A stretch of 64,000 nt of DNA from Spartobacteria bacterium LR76 (GTDB taxonomy: Bacteria; Verrucomicrobiota; Verrucomicrobiia; Chthoniobacterales; Terrimicrobiaceae): NCBI GenBank assembly GCA_003054655.1, contig QAYZ01000013.1, forward strand, positions 1 to 64,000, read 5' to 3'. The notes beneath the pieces are model-generated. The model had not been told where the DNA came from and did no database searches. It was given only the letters and a program-made list of their open reading frames with translations. Shown here piece by piece: positions 1 through 9,808 of this stretch (the first letter of the stretch is position 1; the number at the start of each line of letters is the position of its first letter). Position numbers and translations under genes: made by a program.

Positions 1-54
1 GGTCTTGAGGTGATGGCACATTTTCGCGCCGGGCACCATCACTCCCTGGGACTG

Positions 55-350
55 AACATCTAGCTGGACCGCTCTTCCCTGCAGTACCAGACGCTGAGCC
101 GTGACAACACGGCCTTGCGCGAACGCTTGCGCCACTGGGGGGTTCAAGCCGCGCTGGGGTACTCCCATCCCTCACGACCTGCTTCGCGCCGAAGGCCTCG
201 TCCTCAACCATAACGCACCGCGTGGAAGGCCTCTCCCTTCGTCGCAAACGCCGCAGCAAGCTTCCAACCGTGACTCGCGTCCCCATCCCTTCGCCGTAGA
301 GGCTTGATGAACTCTGGTCGACGGACTTCATTCACGATCAGTTCTCCACC
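55..350 (+). pseudogene. Degenerate IS3-family transposase (OrfB) remnant
   Basis: Two forward frames together give a recognisable IS3 OrfB N-terminal half. The pieces are a stretch reading SRDNTALRERLRHWGVQ, then HDLLRAEGLVLNH in another frame, then GLSLRRKRRSKLPTVTRVP and finally DELWSTDF, the start of the DDE catalytic domain. Frame changes and stop codons separate the pieces, and the second and third catalytic acidic residues are absent. No full-length product is possible. The 5' part of the element lies before the window or has been lost. This is a dead mobile-element fragment. Confidence 0.7.
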
Positions 351-420
351 CAGTTCACAAACCCATTCAGCGCGCCGACCGGATGACGCCGCGCGAGTCC
401 AAAGCAGTTCATGCCCGGGC

Positions 421-461
421 GAAGAAACTGACCCACCAGGACGCATGAGGTGGGTTTCTTC
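421..461. terminator. Hairpin between IS remnant and symporter gene
   Basis: The inverted repeat ACCCACC (431-437) / GGTGGGT (449-455) has an 11-base loop. Outside it, GAAGAAA and TTTCTTC can also pair. It lies about 50 bases past the stop of the leftward symporter gene and just past the IS remnant, so it could end transcription in either direction. The T-tract is weak. Confidence 0.4.
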
Positions 462-508
462 TAGCTGTCAATACGCGCACACCAACTCCCAAACCAACGA
501 AGGTTCTT

Positions 509-2458
509 TTAATGATCGCTTTGGTTGTGGTGATTGACCACCATTCCATTGTCTTCGGCATCGGGGCGTTCCTGGCGGAGGCGGGAGAAAAAGAGCCGCA
601 TGTCTCGGATGCCTCCCCACGTGAACCATATTGCAGTCACAACCGCGAAGAAGACCGGAATGCCGATGCCAACGACGAACCAGAAGCGTGACCATACCGC
701 AATGGGCCATGGCGCAATAAGGTTCCAGATGGACCCCATGACAAGCACGCCAAACCATAGCATGCTCCAGCAGAAAAGGCCGCCGGCCAGAAACTTGTCG
801 CCCAGCGTGAAGTGTTCATCAAAACCGATGAGCCGACCCCAGGTGACCCGTTTTGCCGAAACCGTTTCGTAGCCCTGCTCGGTCTTCACCGCGTACTTTC
901 CGCGATGCAGCATGCGCTCCATGTCGAAATCCTTCCGGCAGGTCAGCAAGGAAACGACGCCATAGACGAGGCATGCAGAGATCGCGCCAAAGAAACCGAT
1001 TTGCGCTCCATTGACCGGGAAGGCATCACCCCAGATCTGGCGGGCAATGATGCCACTGGTGACCAAGCCGGAACCGGTCAGCAGCCCGGCCCAGGCTCCT
1101 GCGGTGGTTCCCTTTTTCCAGTAAAGTCCGCCGATGATCGCCACTCCCGCGCCGCCGACATAGATCGCTTCAGTCACTGCCCACCACATCATGACGTACT
1201 CGGTTTGCTTAAAGAGACAGCCGAAGCAAAATGCGAAGACGGCCACGCCCACCATCGAGAGGCGCAGTAGCCGGATGTGCTGCTTTGGCGTGAAGGGTTT
1301 TTTGCGCAGGGGCAGGATGACGTCTTGAATGAACAGACTGCCCCAGGAAAGCAGGTGAGTGCCGTCACCCCCGAAGATGCCCATGAGCAGGATGATGCAG
1401 AGCAGCCCCTTGATTCCCTCGGGCAACATGTGCACGACGGCGATCGGGATGGTCATCTGCTCCTGCAACTGCGGCTGGCCGATCTCGGCCACCTGCTGCT
1501 TGACCACGGCGGCCTGCGCGGTGAAATCGGGATGCGCCAGGTAAGTCATCGCGCAGACGGCGAGCAGCGTAATGATGGCGGAATTGCCTAGCCCCTTCCA
1601 GTTCCCCATCACGCCACCCATGCGGGACTCGTGCGGGGTCACCGCCGCCGTGGTGTAGGCTCCCTGGTTTTGCCAGGCCATGGTGCGGTAGACCGCGCCA
1701 AACAAGCCCATCAGCACATACCAGATGTTGAAATCCTTCAGCCCCATGGAATCAAAGGGGTTGAGGAGCGATTCGCCAGCGGGCCGGTTTTCCAGCACGG
1801 TGGAAATCTCCGACCAGCTGAACATCGTAAAGAGAAATGCAATGATGACGAGAAAGAGCACCATCGAAATCATGCCCTCAAGGCAGTTGGTCACCATGAG
1901 CGTGATCAGACCACCAGAGAGCGTGAGAGCGAGGCTGATCGACAACAGCAGCGCCATCAGCGGGATGTAGGTAGCCACTTCCCAGCCAAAGACGTAAATA
2001 GTCTGCGGAAGACCGAGAAAATACATCATGAAACGTGCACCCACAACCGGGATGATGCCGAAATTGGCGATACCCGCGGCGAAGCCCAGAAACCCCGTAA
2101 AAATACGAAACCTCTTGCTGTACCGAACCTCAAAGAACTGCGCCAGCGTGAGCGCCCGCGTTTCGCGGAACCGATAAATCACCCATCCACTGATCGCCAC
2201 GATAAGCGCCACCGGGACACTCAGCCATCCCCACCATGTGAGCACGAAACCAGACTTTGAGATCACCTCGAAGGTTGCTACAAAAACCACCGCCCCCACT
2301 CCCTGTTCACCTTTCGCCACCGCCAGGAGATACCTTCCGGCCATGCGTCCTCCAGAAAGAAAGTCCGCAACGCTCTTCAGATAACTCCGCGTATAAATTG
2401 CGACGGCAAGCAATAGTAAAAGAGGGAAGCCGATGAGGAGCCAGTCAATAAGATGCAT
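509..2458 (-). CDS. Sodium:solute symporter family transporter (paralogue 1)
   Basis: A 649-residue polytopic membrane protein with about fourteen hydrophobic segments, longer than typical SSS transporters of about 500 residues. It should use the sodium gradient to import a sugar or related small solute; the substrate cannot be told from sequence. It begins MHLIDWLLIG and carries the signature KSVADFLSGGRMAGRYLL at the first loop, FRETRALTLAQFFEVRYS, and IYVGGAGVAIIGGLYWKKG late in the protein. Two close paralogues lie at 7681-9747 and 61411-63417. All three end in a related cytoplasmic tail, here DNGMVVNHHN. The ATG at 2458 is the natural start. A decayed peptidase gene and a large secreted glycosidase lie upstream in the same direction, which suggests uptake of sugars released by that enzyme; this is inference. 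Confidence 0.9.
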   Translation of the reverse strand: MHLIDWLLIGFPLLLLLAVAIYTRSYLKSVADFLSGGRMAGRYLLAVAKGEQGVGAVVFVATFEVISKSGFVLTWWGWLSVPVALIVAISGWVIYRFRETRALTLAQFFEVRYSKRFRIFTGFLGFAAGIANFGIIPVVGARFMMYFLGLPQTIYVFGWEVATYIPLMALLLSISLALTLSGGLITLMVTNCLEGMISMVLFLVIIAFLFTMFSWSEISTVLENRPAGESLLNPFDSMGLKDFNIWYVLMGLFGAVYRTMAWQNQGAYTTAAVTPHESRMGGVMGNWKGLGNSAIITLLAVCAMTYLAHPDFTAQAAVVKQQVAEIGQPQLQEQMTIPIAVVHMLPEGIKGLLCIILLMGIFGGDGTHLLSWGSLFIQDVILPLRKKPFTPKQHIRLLRLSMVGVAVFAFCFGCLFKQTEYVMMWWAVTEAIYVGGAGVAIIGGLYWKKGTTAGAWAGLLTGSGLVTSGIIARQIWGDAFPVNGAQIGFFGAISACLVYGVVSLLTCRKDFDMERMLHRGKYAVKTEQGYETVSAKRVTWGRLIGFDEHFTLGDKFLAGGLFCWSMLWFGVLVMGSIWNLIAPWPIAVWSRFWFVVGIGIPVFFAVVTAIWFTWGGIRDMRLFFSRLRQERPDAEDNGMVVNHHNQSDH

Positions 2459-2699
2459 GTGTGATTATTGGAAATAAATTTGCTAGCGCGACTGAGCAAA
2501 CCCCTCGCCCGGAGGGCGGGCCGCCATGTCGCAAAAATACGATCGCGTCAGCAGGAAAAGCGCGAATGGTTCGATTTCTAAAAAAAACCACAAAGCTCTT
2601 TCGACCATCATAACCGCTTCGGAACCGAGACTTTCTTCATAGTCCGTTTCCTCCGGAAACTTTCCCAGCTCTGACGAGAACTGACACCTAAAAGCCTAT

Positions 2700-3418
2700 C
2701 GCCGCGTAGATTTTGCCAGACCTCCACGGCAATCCTCTTACATCTGCCAAAAGAGAATCCATGGATCGAGATAAATAAGCTCCCCATGACTGAAAACGCT
2801 GAAGCCGAAGTGAGAATGATCGTGGCCCCACGTACTGACACCGGCTCCCAGCGTATAATTGGTTCCGCATTCAACCGCCTCCTATTCATCAACCAGCATC
2901 GTCGGCATGTGGCACAATGCCAGCACTCATTCCGAGCCGTCATCCCATCGCCGGAATCCCCTCCAGCAATTGTTATTGTGCCCCATATCAAGAGAATTGC
3001 AGAGAAGCCGTCGATCGAGGTCGATTGCATACAGCGGAGTACCCCGGGGAAGATTGATATCGATCCCTCCATGCGCTGAGGCGCCATCATACCCGCCGAG
3101 CCCGATGCGTACGTCACAAATCACCCTCGGTTGGTAGAATGTAGCCTGCGTTCCGACTATTTGCTCAGGTCGTCTGACTTCTCCGTCAAACTCCAGATCC
3201 GCCCAAAAGTGATAGGTCGGCATCGCCTTTCGTTCTTCAACTCCGGGAACATACAAAGTCGTCGAAAGGATTTCGGCTCCGGTATCAATCAAACGAATCC
3301 GATGCATATCACCAGATACGAGTTCAAAATGCAACGTCGCTCTGTGATTCAGCTCAACCGCCGTAAGCGTTGAAGCCGCCTTGCGCCGGACCTCGGTTTG
3401 AATGGGAAGCTCCATCAT
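2700..3418 (-). pseudogene. M23-like (LytM-type) metallopeptidase-domain protein, broken by in-frame stops
   Basis: The open part (3418-2930) has an N-terminal beta domain and then SAHGGIDINLPRGTPLYA, an H-x-x-x-D zinc motif like that of M23 peptidases, ending WRGFRRWDDGSE. The same frame continues after a TGA (2927-2929), a TAG (2882-2884) and a TAA (2738-2740). It still encodes the second zinc motif as GHDHSHFGF, followed by LDPWILFWQM. All the decay is nonsense mutation; no frameshift is needed between the pieces. The segment between CDVRI and GGYDGASAHGG looks short compared with my memory of relatives, so an internal deletion is likely. The start at 3418 follows an in-frame TAG directly. 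The intact relative would be a soluble M23-fold protein of unknown substrate. Confidence 0.75.
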
Positions 3419-3513
3419 ATGCTACGCCGTTGAAAGGCGCGCTAAACTCTGGCCGTACGCCCAGTTATCACGTCCGCAATCCCTCAGCTGGCCTACCTTG
3501 TGAATTTACGCGA

Positions 3514-6500
3514 CTAATCCGTGAGGATCAGATCCCCTACTGGATCGACCTCCTTGCTCTGAATGTCGCCAAACCAGGTCATGAAACCATCGCGCTTGGG
3601 TTGATCGTCTTCGTTCATGATCACCGCCATGCCCAGATTAGCGCCAACCGCTGGATGAAAAGGCGAAAGCCGAGACCACGGTATCGCGATTTCATAGGTC
3701 ATTCCTCCAGCCCCCTTGCCGGACGGTACTGCGACGATCTTGATCTCCTTTACCTCGCCTGACGGGGCCTTGCCGTCGGCAGTAAGGTAACACCAGGCTA
3801 TGGTGCCATTACGATTCTTGCCCAAGGCGTAATCGTATTTTCCACTCTTCTCACTGCTGCTGCGAGCAGGGTCGATCAGGAGTTGAATCCCATCCCCAGC
3901 CCAGATCAAATCGTCTGCCGCCTCATTATGAAAGACATCGTCCTGCGTCGTGATTCCGATGTAAAGATAGTGATCATCCCACAGGAATCGGAGTTCGCCT
4001 GAAAGGTCCTCCGGTCCATTCCATTTGCTGGACGCGAACAGGTCGCGAAACTGATTTGTTTGGTTGATCTTTTGCACTGTTGAACGCATCCATTCTCCTT
4101 CATCCAGCTTCCCATCGAGGACCACAGGTGCCTTTGCTTTCGGAACGGTCACGAATCCGCCAACGAAACGGTCCATAGCCAAGGACCGCCCAGCCTGATC
4201 TGTGAGCATTGCCTTTATCTTGTAAGAGGTTACCGGGTCCGTTCCCTCGATCGGCACACGGATGCGCGCCTCCCCATGCGCATCGATGGTCACCTTACCC
4301 TCCGCAGCATCACCGAAGTAGGCGCCAGGAGGAGTTGCCTCGGTCAGTGCGTAAAGGCCAGCCTTGGGTGAAACCTGCAGGGTTAAAGCGAGATTCCACG
4401 CCACTTCCTCCGCCTTTGCATTGTTATTGTGCAAAATCAACTCAACAGCGGGACGACCATCGGGCGTCACCGTCGCCACAACCTCACCGGACACCTGTCC
4501 CTGCACAGGCACGACGAGATCCATGTCTCCGCCAGCTTGGAGCAGCCTAATCGGGACATACCTTGCTCCCGAATCTGAGGGAGCGGTAATCTCCGATGAG
4601 AAAACTCCGTCCTTTAGAACCAGAGGAGTTGACTGCCATCCTGGCGGCAGGCTGAGCGTCAGCCCCTTCTGCGATGGAGCAGCGACGCTCACAGAGAACG
4701 TTTCCCCGCGTACGATCTTTTCCGGAACGGAGATTAGCTTCACCTCCGGTGCGGAAAGTTTTTCCGGCAGGGACTTTTGCGTACCCTTGTAACTGAGCAG
4801 GATCGGATCCTCACCAATACGAAGATCCAGGCCATCCCCCAATGTTTGCAGGGAAACAATTGTGCCGTCAATGCGAGTCAGCTTGATCGGACTGTCGGAT
4901 TTAATCGGGAGCCGAACATCGCCAGCACCGTGATCTTTCCACAGGATCTGAAGGTTATCGCCATACTTGTCCAGGAAAAGGAAAGACTGAATGCCATCTT
5001 CATATTCACGATGCTGCACGAATTTCTTGATGCAAATATTGTTGACTACATTGTAGTAGGCGATCGCATCCAGCCGCGGGCTATAGTTGCCATACAGACC
5101 GTCAAAGAGATTGAACGCATCTTCCGAGGAACCGCGCAACTTTCCATCGCGGTCGGGATAGCAAACTCCAAACCAAGAACCATTCTCGCCGCCGAAACTG
5201 AAGAACCAGGCGAACTTCTTGATTAACTCGGAAGCCACGACGCGCCGCGAAAGCCCCTGGGCATTCAAGCCCATCTCAGTCGACCAAATCGGCTGCTTGC
5301 CGCCATATTTGGCAAACAATTCCTCGTATTTTGCAAAGATGTCGCGGAGTCCCTTGCTGTCCTCATAGGTGTGGAAATCCACTGCGTCGCTGTATTTCTG
5401 AAATCCTTGCTTGAAGTATTCCTCGGCAGGACCAACTGAAGTTCCCACGACAAAGGTTTGCGGAGAGAGTTTTTTCACTTGCTCGTACATTACTTTGTAC
5501 GCCGCAACATTGCGCTCAACAGTCGGCCCCGTAGACTGAGGCTCGTTCCCCAGCGTGACAACAAAATCGTTGTTATTGCCAAACTCCTCAAAGAACGCAG
5601 CCATGCCGGCGCGCAAAACCTCATCGGTAAACTTCTCGTAGTCATCCCGATGATGCTCGATCAGGGCGACAGGCGTGCGAGTCAGCATGGTCATCCCGAG
5701 TTTCTTCGCGAGTTCAAACATGGGAGCGGATGGCTTGTACGGGGGGGCGGACTTCCAACCTCCCCAAATGCCAACGAGCCGGATGCCAACCCGATCGGTC
5801 AGCGTGATATAGGCGGGAATACGGTTATCCCAGTTGCGACCGCTAAAGGGAACTTCCTTCCACGAGTACTTCTTGGTGACAGCCTCGGGCAGAGATACGA
5901 ATGCACTGGATTCCTTCACCGAGTCGCCCACGCCGCTATCCATAAGCGTGCGCAACTCATAATACTTGCCCGTTTCCGGCTTGAAATCGCCAAGATCGAT
6001 TGCCGCACTGCTCTGATAGAGATCCTTTGCCCGAGGGGCGCTGGTCAAGGCATAGGTCTTGGGAGCAGATTGCTCGGCACCCCAGTAGTCGGTAATCCAA
6101 GCCACGATTTTCTGATGTTGCGCATCGAGAGGTCTCTCGGATTGAACGGTGACGTCAAAGGATGCCGTCTGCCCGGGAAAAAACATATTTCCCACTTCAC
6201 TCGACTTGATCAGCACGCGCTGCACAGGGTTGCGCGGCGCAAATTTGACCTCCGGGGCAGACAGCTTGATATCATCCCCCCGGAAGCTGCCGACGGCCTT
6301 GTTGAGTATCACCCGCAGTTGCGCCGCCGTGGTGCCAAGGGGGAATGAGAGCGATTTTCTCACCGGCGCCCAGTTGGATTTTCCGGAGATACTGGCCAGC
6401 TTCATCGTATCCAGAACGTTTCCACCGCCATCCAGGGCTACAATCTCGACCGTGGCATTGAACGAGGAGTCGGGAGATTCCAGATCGGACTTGAAAGCTC

Positions 6501-7332
6501 CGGTAAAGTCCGCACGCCCGTCCCGCACCGGGATCCTGGGGCTGGTGAGCGAGGTTTCCGTATCGAAGTGCTCGCGATCCCGCCTCAGGATGAAAGCGGA
6601 TTCACCGCCAAACTTTTCATCCCGAACTATCGCAACGTCGCCCTTTGCCACCCAGCCATCCGGCAGAGCAGAGGAATCAAACCCCTCCTCCAGATAGCTG
6701 ACGGCGGGAAGATCACCTACAGGAACCACCTCTGCCCGCAAATCGCTAAAAAGAATCTCTCCATTGCGGGACTCCGGGAGGGCTCGCTCCGTGATGCTAA
6801 TGAAAATCTCCTTGGCCGGGCCGTGCCACCTTGCATCGTTGGCACCGCCCCAATGCTCACCTCCGGAAAGCTTTTCGATGGTGAACTCATAGTCATGCCA
6901 TTGACCGTCCGCCTGAATGGGGACATCTTTTGTCTGATGGGTCTGATTGCTCGCGTCCGTGAGCCGGAAGGTCAGGTTCCTGATATCCGCCGTCTTGATC
7001 TTCATCCTGAAAGCCACCGTGTCGCGCAAGTCCAAGGTGGGAAGCAATTTCCCGAGCCCGACATACTTCCCCCCTCCAGCGAGATCCGCCGACAGCTTCA
7101 ATGCAGGGCCCCCGCCCTCCCCTGCGCCCTCCGCCAGGGCCAGTTCCCCCTTCGCTCCGGGGAATTCATTGCCTTTGCTAAATGTCCAATCGAGGCCATC
7201 CCGGGCAAAATCATCCAACCGCGCCTCGATCGGTGCGCCCGCGCCCTTCGCATCGGCAGCAAACATGGAGGTACTTGCAAAACAAAGGAGCGATAAACCG
7301 CCAAGCCAGAGGGAACGATAAATGGTATTCAC
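3514..7332 (-). CDS. Large secreted clan GH-A-like glycoside hydrolase with carbohydrate-binding domains
   Basis: About 1272 residues. A signal peptide (NTIYRSLWLGGLSLLCFAST, cleaved near AADA) supports the GTG at 7332 rather than a TTG 48 bases upstream. Residues about 30-210 and 215-380 look like beta-sandwich carbohydrate-binding modules. The middle is a TIM-barrel glycosidase of GH39/GH5 type. The likely acid/base is the Glu of TLGNEPQS (about residue 596) and the likely nucleophile the Glu of IWSTEMGL (about 685). Beta domains follow. The last 200 residues form a CBM9/DOMON-like domain (VVLDGKLDEGEW through GDGIQLLIDP to the end). It should be exported and act on plant or microbial polysaccharide; the bond cleaved is not determinable. 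It stands back to back with the symporter at 7681. Confidence 0.8.
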   Translation of the reverse strand: MNTIYRSLWLGGLSLLCFASTSMFAADAKGAGAPIEARLDDFARDGLDWTFSKGNEFPGAKGELALAEGAGEGGGPALKLSADLAGGGKYVGLGKLLPTLDLRDTVAFRMKIKTADIRNLTFRLTDASNQTHQTKDVPIQADGQWHDYEFTIEKLSGGEHWGGANDARWHGPAKEIFISITERALPESRNGEILFSDLRAEVVPVGDLPAVSYLEEGFDSSALPDGWVAKGDVAIVRDEKFGGESAFILRRDREHFDTETSLTSPRIPVRDGRADFTGAFKSDLESPDSSFNATVEIVALDGGGNVLDTMKLASISGKSNWAPVRKSLSFPLGTTAAQLRVILNKAVGSFRGDDIKLSAPEVKFAPRNPVQRVLIKSSEVGNMFFPGQTASFDVTVQSERPLDAQHQKIVAWITDYWGAEQSAPKTYALTSAPRAKDLYQSSAAIDLGDFKPETGKYYELRTLMDSGVGDSVKESSAFVSLPEAVTKKYSWKEVPFSGRNWDNRIPAYITLTDRVGIRLVGIWGGWKSAPPYKPSAPMFELAKKLGMTMLTRTPVALIEHHRDDYEKFTDEVLRAGMAAFFEEFGNNNDFVVTLGNEPQSTGPTVERNVAAYKVMYEQVKKLSPQTFVVGTSVGPAEEYFKQGFQKYSDAVDFHTYEDSKGLRDIFAKYEELFAKYGGKQPIWSTEMGLNAQGLSRRVVASELIKKFAWFFSFGGENGSWFGVCYPDRDGKLRGSSEDAFNLFDGLYGNYSPRLDAIAYYNVVNNICIKKFVQHREYEDGIQSFLFLDKYGDNLQILWKDHGAGDVRLPIKSDSPIKLTRIDGTIVSLQTLGDGLDLRIGEDPILLSYKGTQKSLPEKLSAPEVKLISVPEKIVRGETFSVSVAAPSQKGLTLSLPPGWQSTPLVLKDGVFSSEITAPSDSGARYVPIRLLQAGGDMDLVVPVQGQVSGEVVATVTPDGRPAVELILHNNNAKAEEVAWNLALTLQVSPKAGLYALTEATPPGAYFGDAAEGKVTIDAHGEARIRVPIEGTDPVTSYKIKAMLTDQAGRSLAMDRFVGGFVTVPKAKAPVVLDGKLDEGEWMRSTVQKINQTNQFRDLFASSKWNGPEDLSGELRFLWDDHYLYIGITTQDDVFHNEAADDLIWAGDGIQLLIDPARSSSEKSGKYDYALGKNRNGTIAWCYLTADGKAPSGEVKEIKIVAVPSGKGAGGMTYEIAIPWSRLSPFHPAVGANLGMAVIMNEDDQPKRDGFMTWFGDIQSKEVDPVGDLILTD

Positions 7333-7680
7333 GTTGGGAGAGGACGAGGAGATTCTCGATATTACTGCCCTGCGCCTCAAGCACCTCCTCTTCTCGAGCT
7401 TTCATTTTCCGTTATCCAAATGCGATTATTTGAACCAAGCTTGAAATATCCTCCGGCACGAGCCTGCCCTCCTGCTTCCTTCTCATTCGGCACACTGTAT
7501 TGACATTCCCTCCGTCCCTTGCTGCGAGCCAGGCATTCGCGATGCCGCCTTCTTCGGAGACATCAGCTTTGGTGATCATGAGATGTCGCGTTTAATAAAA
7601 ATTTATCTCTTTTTGACTTTTCACAATAACCTGTTGTTCGTAAAAGCAACGGGGATATAGCTCGGAGCAACCCCTGTTTC
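7333..7680. promoter_or_regulatory. Divergent intergenic region with an A/T-rich motif
   Basis: This 348-base gap separates the leftward glycosidase from the rightward symporter and must hold both promoters. It contains TTATCTCTTTTTGA at 7603-7616, an exact match to 13591-13604 in the other divergent intergenic region with an AraC gene. A small hairpin GGCAT/ATGCC lies near 7531-7545. I see no open reading frame or RNA gene here. Confidence 0.4.
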
Positions 7681-9747
7681 ATGCCTGTTCCATCCGCGCA
7701 ATCCTTCGCTCCTTTGCCATTAGCATCCTCACTCCAGTTGCTGGACTGGGCGTTCATTATCCTGTCTCTGGGGATCGTGATTTCCATCGGCGCCTTTGCC
7801 CGCCGCTATATGAAAAGCGTGGCGGACTTCATGTCTGGCAGCCGATTGGCAGGACGTTATTTGCTGGCCGTGGCCAGCACGGAAATGGGTGCCGGGGCGG
7901 TCGTCTTTGTTGCGATGTTTGAAAGGGTGGCGGTATCCGGCTTTTCCCTTACCTGGTGGGGTTGGCTTTCCGCCCCGGTGATGCTGATTTTCACCATCAT
8001 GGGATGGGTGACGTACCGGTTCCGGGAAACGCGCTGCCTCACACTGGCGCAGTTCTTTGAGGTTCGGTACAGCCGGAGCTTCCGCATCTTCAATGGCGGT
8101 CTGGCCTTTCTCGCCGGCATCGCAAACTTTGGGATCATTCCCGCCGTAGGCGCCCGATGCATGGTCTTCTTTTTCGGCCTGCCCCAGACCATTTCTGTGG
8201 GTGGCTTCCACATCGAGACTTTCATCCTGCTGATGGCGCTCTTTCTCACGATCACGCTGTTCATTACCCTCGCCGGCGGATTCATCACCGTGATGGTCAC
8301 GGACTGCGTGGAGGGCATCCTGTCCCAGATCTTTTACCTGGTCATCATCGCGACGCTGCTCCTGCTCTTCAGCTGGCAGGATATCAGCAGCACCCTGGCC
8401 GTGGCCGAACCAGGAAAATCCCGCCTGAATCCCTTCGACTCCTTCGGACTCTCGGACTTCAACCTCTGGTATGTTCTCATGGGTCTTGCGGTAACCGTCT
8501 ACGGACGCATGGCTTGGCAAAATGCCGGGTCCTACAACACTGCGGCGATCACCCCGCATGAAGGGCGAATGGCCGGAGTACTCGGAGCCTGGCGAGAAAT
8601 GGGCAAGACCTCGGTCGTCGTACTGCTGGCGGTGTGTGCAGTGACCTTCCTGAACGATCCAAAGTATACCGCAGCAGCCGCGCCAGCGCATGAAGTCATC
8701 TCGCAGCTCGAGTCTCCACAGATCCAGAAACAGATGACGGTACCGGCGGCACTCTCGGAGTTTTTACCCGCGGGGGTGAAAGGCATGCTCATCGCGATCC
8801 TGCTGATGGGAGTGTTTGGCGGTGATTCCACCCATCTCCATTCCTGGGGCAGTATTTTCGTGCAGGACGTGGTAATGCCACTGCGTCGTAAGCCGTTTTC
8901 TCCCAAGAATCATATCCTTGCCTTGCGGCTCGGCATTATCGGCGTCGCGTTGTTTTCCTTTGTCTTTGGCTCACTCTTCCGACAAACGGAGTACATTTTC
9001 ATGTGGTGGGCGGTGACGACCGCGATTTACGTAGGAGGAGCCGGCTCTGCGATCATCGGCGGCCTCTATTGGAAAAAGGGAACAACTGCCGGAGCCTGGG
9101 CGGGCCTGATCACGGGCTCGATCCTTTCGGTCACGGGCATCATCCTTCGTACGACGTCGAACGGCCAATTCCCGCTGAACGGCATCCAGATTTCGTTCTG
9201 TGCGATGCTGGCGGCCATCATTGTATATGTAACCGTTTCGCTGCTCACCCATCGCAAGGATTTCAACCTGGAGAAAATGCTCCATCGCGGCCGGTATGCC
9301 ATCGCTCAGCCCGAGGTCGAGGAAGCAGCCCTCCTGTCAGTCCCGCAAAAACGCAGCTTCTGGCTCAAGGTCATCGGCATCGACGATGAATACTCCCCCA
9401 AGGACAAGCTGATCGCGGGCGCGCTCTTTGGCTGGAGTATGAGCTGGTCCATCGTATTCCTCGTCGGAACGGTATGGAATATCATCATCCCGTGGCCGCT
9501 GGCCTGGTGGTCGGGCTTCTGGCACATCGCAGGCATCGGCATCCCGATTTTCATTACGCTGGTCACCAGCGTCTGGTTCACGTGGGGAGGCCTGCACGAC
9601 ATTCGCGCACTATTTCACCGGCTGCAGCACCATAAGTCGGCGTCATCGGACGACGGCTTTGTGGTCGGTCACCAGAATCTCGATGAAATCCATGGCCACT
9701 CCGGCGAGGTAACAGCGGCCAAGCGGGAATTGCAACTCAAGCGCTGA
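7681..9747 (+). CDS. Sodium:solute symporter family transporter (paralogue 2)
   Basis: A 688-residue polytopic SSS-family protein, the longest of three paralogues in the window. An extra 20 residues of N-terminal sequence precede LQLLDWAFIILSLG. Shared signatures include KSVADFMSGSRLAGRYLL, FRETRCLTLAQFFEVRYS, MGVFGGDSTHLHSWGS and IYVGGAGSAIIGGLYWKKG. The cytoplasmic tail carries DDGFVVGHQN, matching DDGTVVGHQN in paralogue 3. It probably imports a monosaccharide or uronate with sodium ions. It diverges from the secreted glycosidase at 3514-7332, the likely source of its substrate. It converges with the GH42-like gene at 9804. The ATG at 7681 has only a weak GGAG about 12 bases upstream. Confidence 0.9.
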   Translation: MPVPSAQSFAPLPLASSLQLLDWAFIILSLGIVISIGAFARRYMKSVADFMSGSRLAGRYLLAVASTEMGAGAVVFVAMFERVAVSGFSLTWWGWLSAPVMLIFTIMGWVTYRFRETRCLTLAQFFEVRYSRSFRIFNGGLAFLAGIANFGIIPAVGARCMVFFFGLPQTISVGGFHIETFILLMALFLTITLFITLAGGFITVMVTDCVEGILSQIFYLVIIATLLLLFSWQDISSTLAVAEPGKSRLNPFDSFGLSDFNLWYVLMGLAVTVYGRMAWQNAGSYNTAAITPHEGRMAGVLGAWREMGKTSVVVLLAVCAVTFLNDPKYTAAAAPAHEVISQLESPQIQKQMTVPAALSEFLPAGVKGMLIAILLMGVFGGDSTHLHSWGSIFVQDVVMPLRRKPFSPKNHILALRLGIIGVALFSFVFGSLFRQTEYIFMWWAVTTAIYVGGAGSAIIGGLYWKKGTTAGAWAGLITGSILSVTGIILRTTSNGQFPLNGIQISFCAMLAAIIVYVTVSLLTHRKDFNLEKMLHRGRYAIAQPEVEEAALLSVPQKRSFWLKVIGIDDEYSPKDKLIAGALFGWSMSWSIVFLVGTVWNIIIPWPLAWWSGFWHIAGIGIPIFITLVTSVWFTWGGLHDIRALFHRLQHHKSASSDDGFVVGHQNLDEIHGHSGEVTAAKRELQLKR

Positions 9748-9790
9748 CACGATGGGCCGTGCCGTGCGGCCCGGGAAAATCCTTAAGGAA

Positions 9791-9808
9791 GATAGCTCCC
9801 CAGCTATC
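9791..9808. terminator. Hairpin in the gap between convergent genes
   Basis: GATAGCT (9791-9797), CCCC, AGCTATC (9802-9808) is a perfect 7-bp stem that overlaps the stop codon of the leftward GH42-like gene. A second stem, GGGCCG (9754-9759) / CGGCCC (9767-9772), lies just after the symporter stop. Together they probably separate the two convergent transcripts. Neither has a strong T-tract. Confidence 0.4.

Noticed and set aside
2500-2525. Short G+C-rich inverted repeat CGCCC/GGGCG upstream of symporter 1
   Set aside because: Only five base pairs with no T-tract; too weak to call a site.
7729-8691. 320-codon minus-strand frame opposite symporter 2
   Set aside because: Gly/Asp/His-rich antisense shadow of a membrane protein gene.
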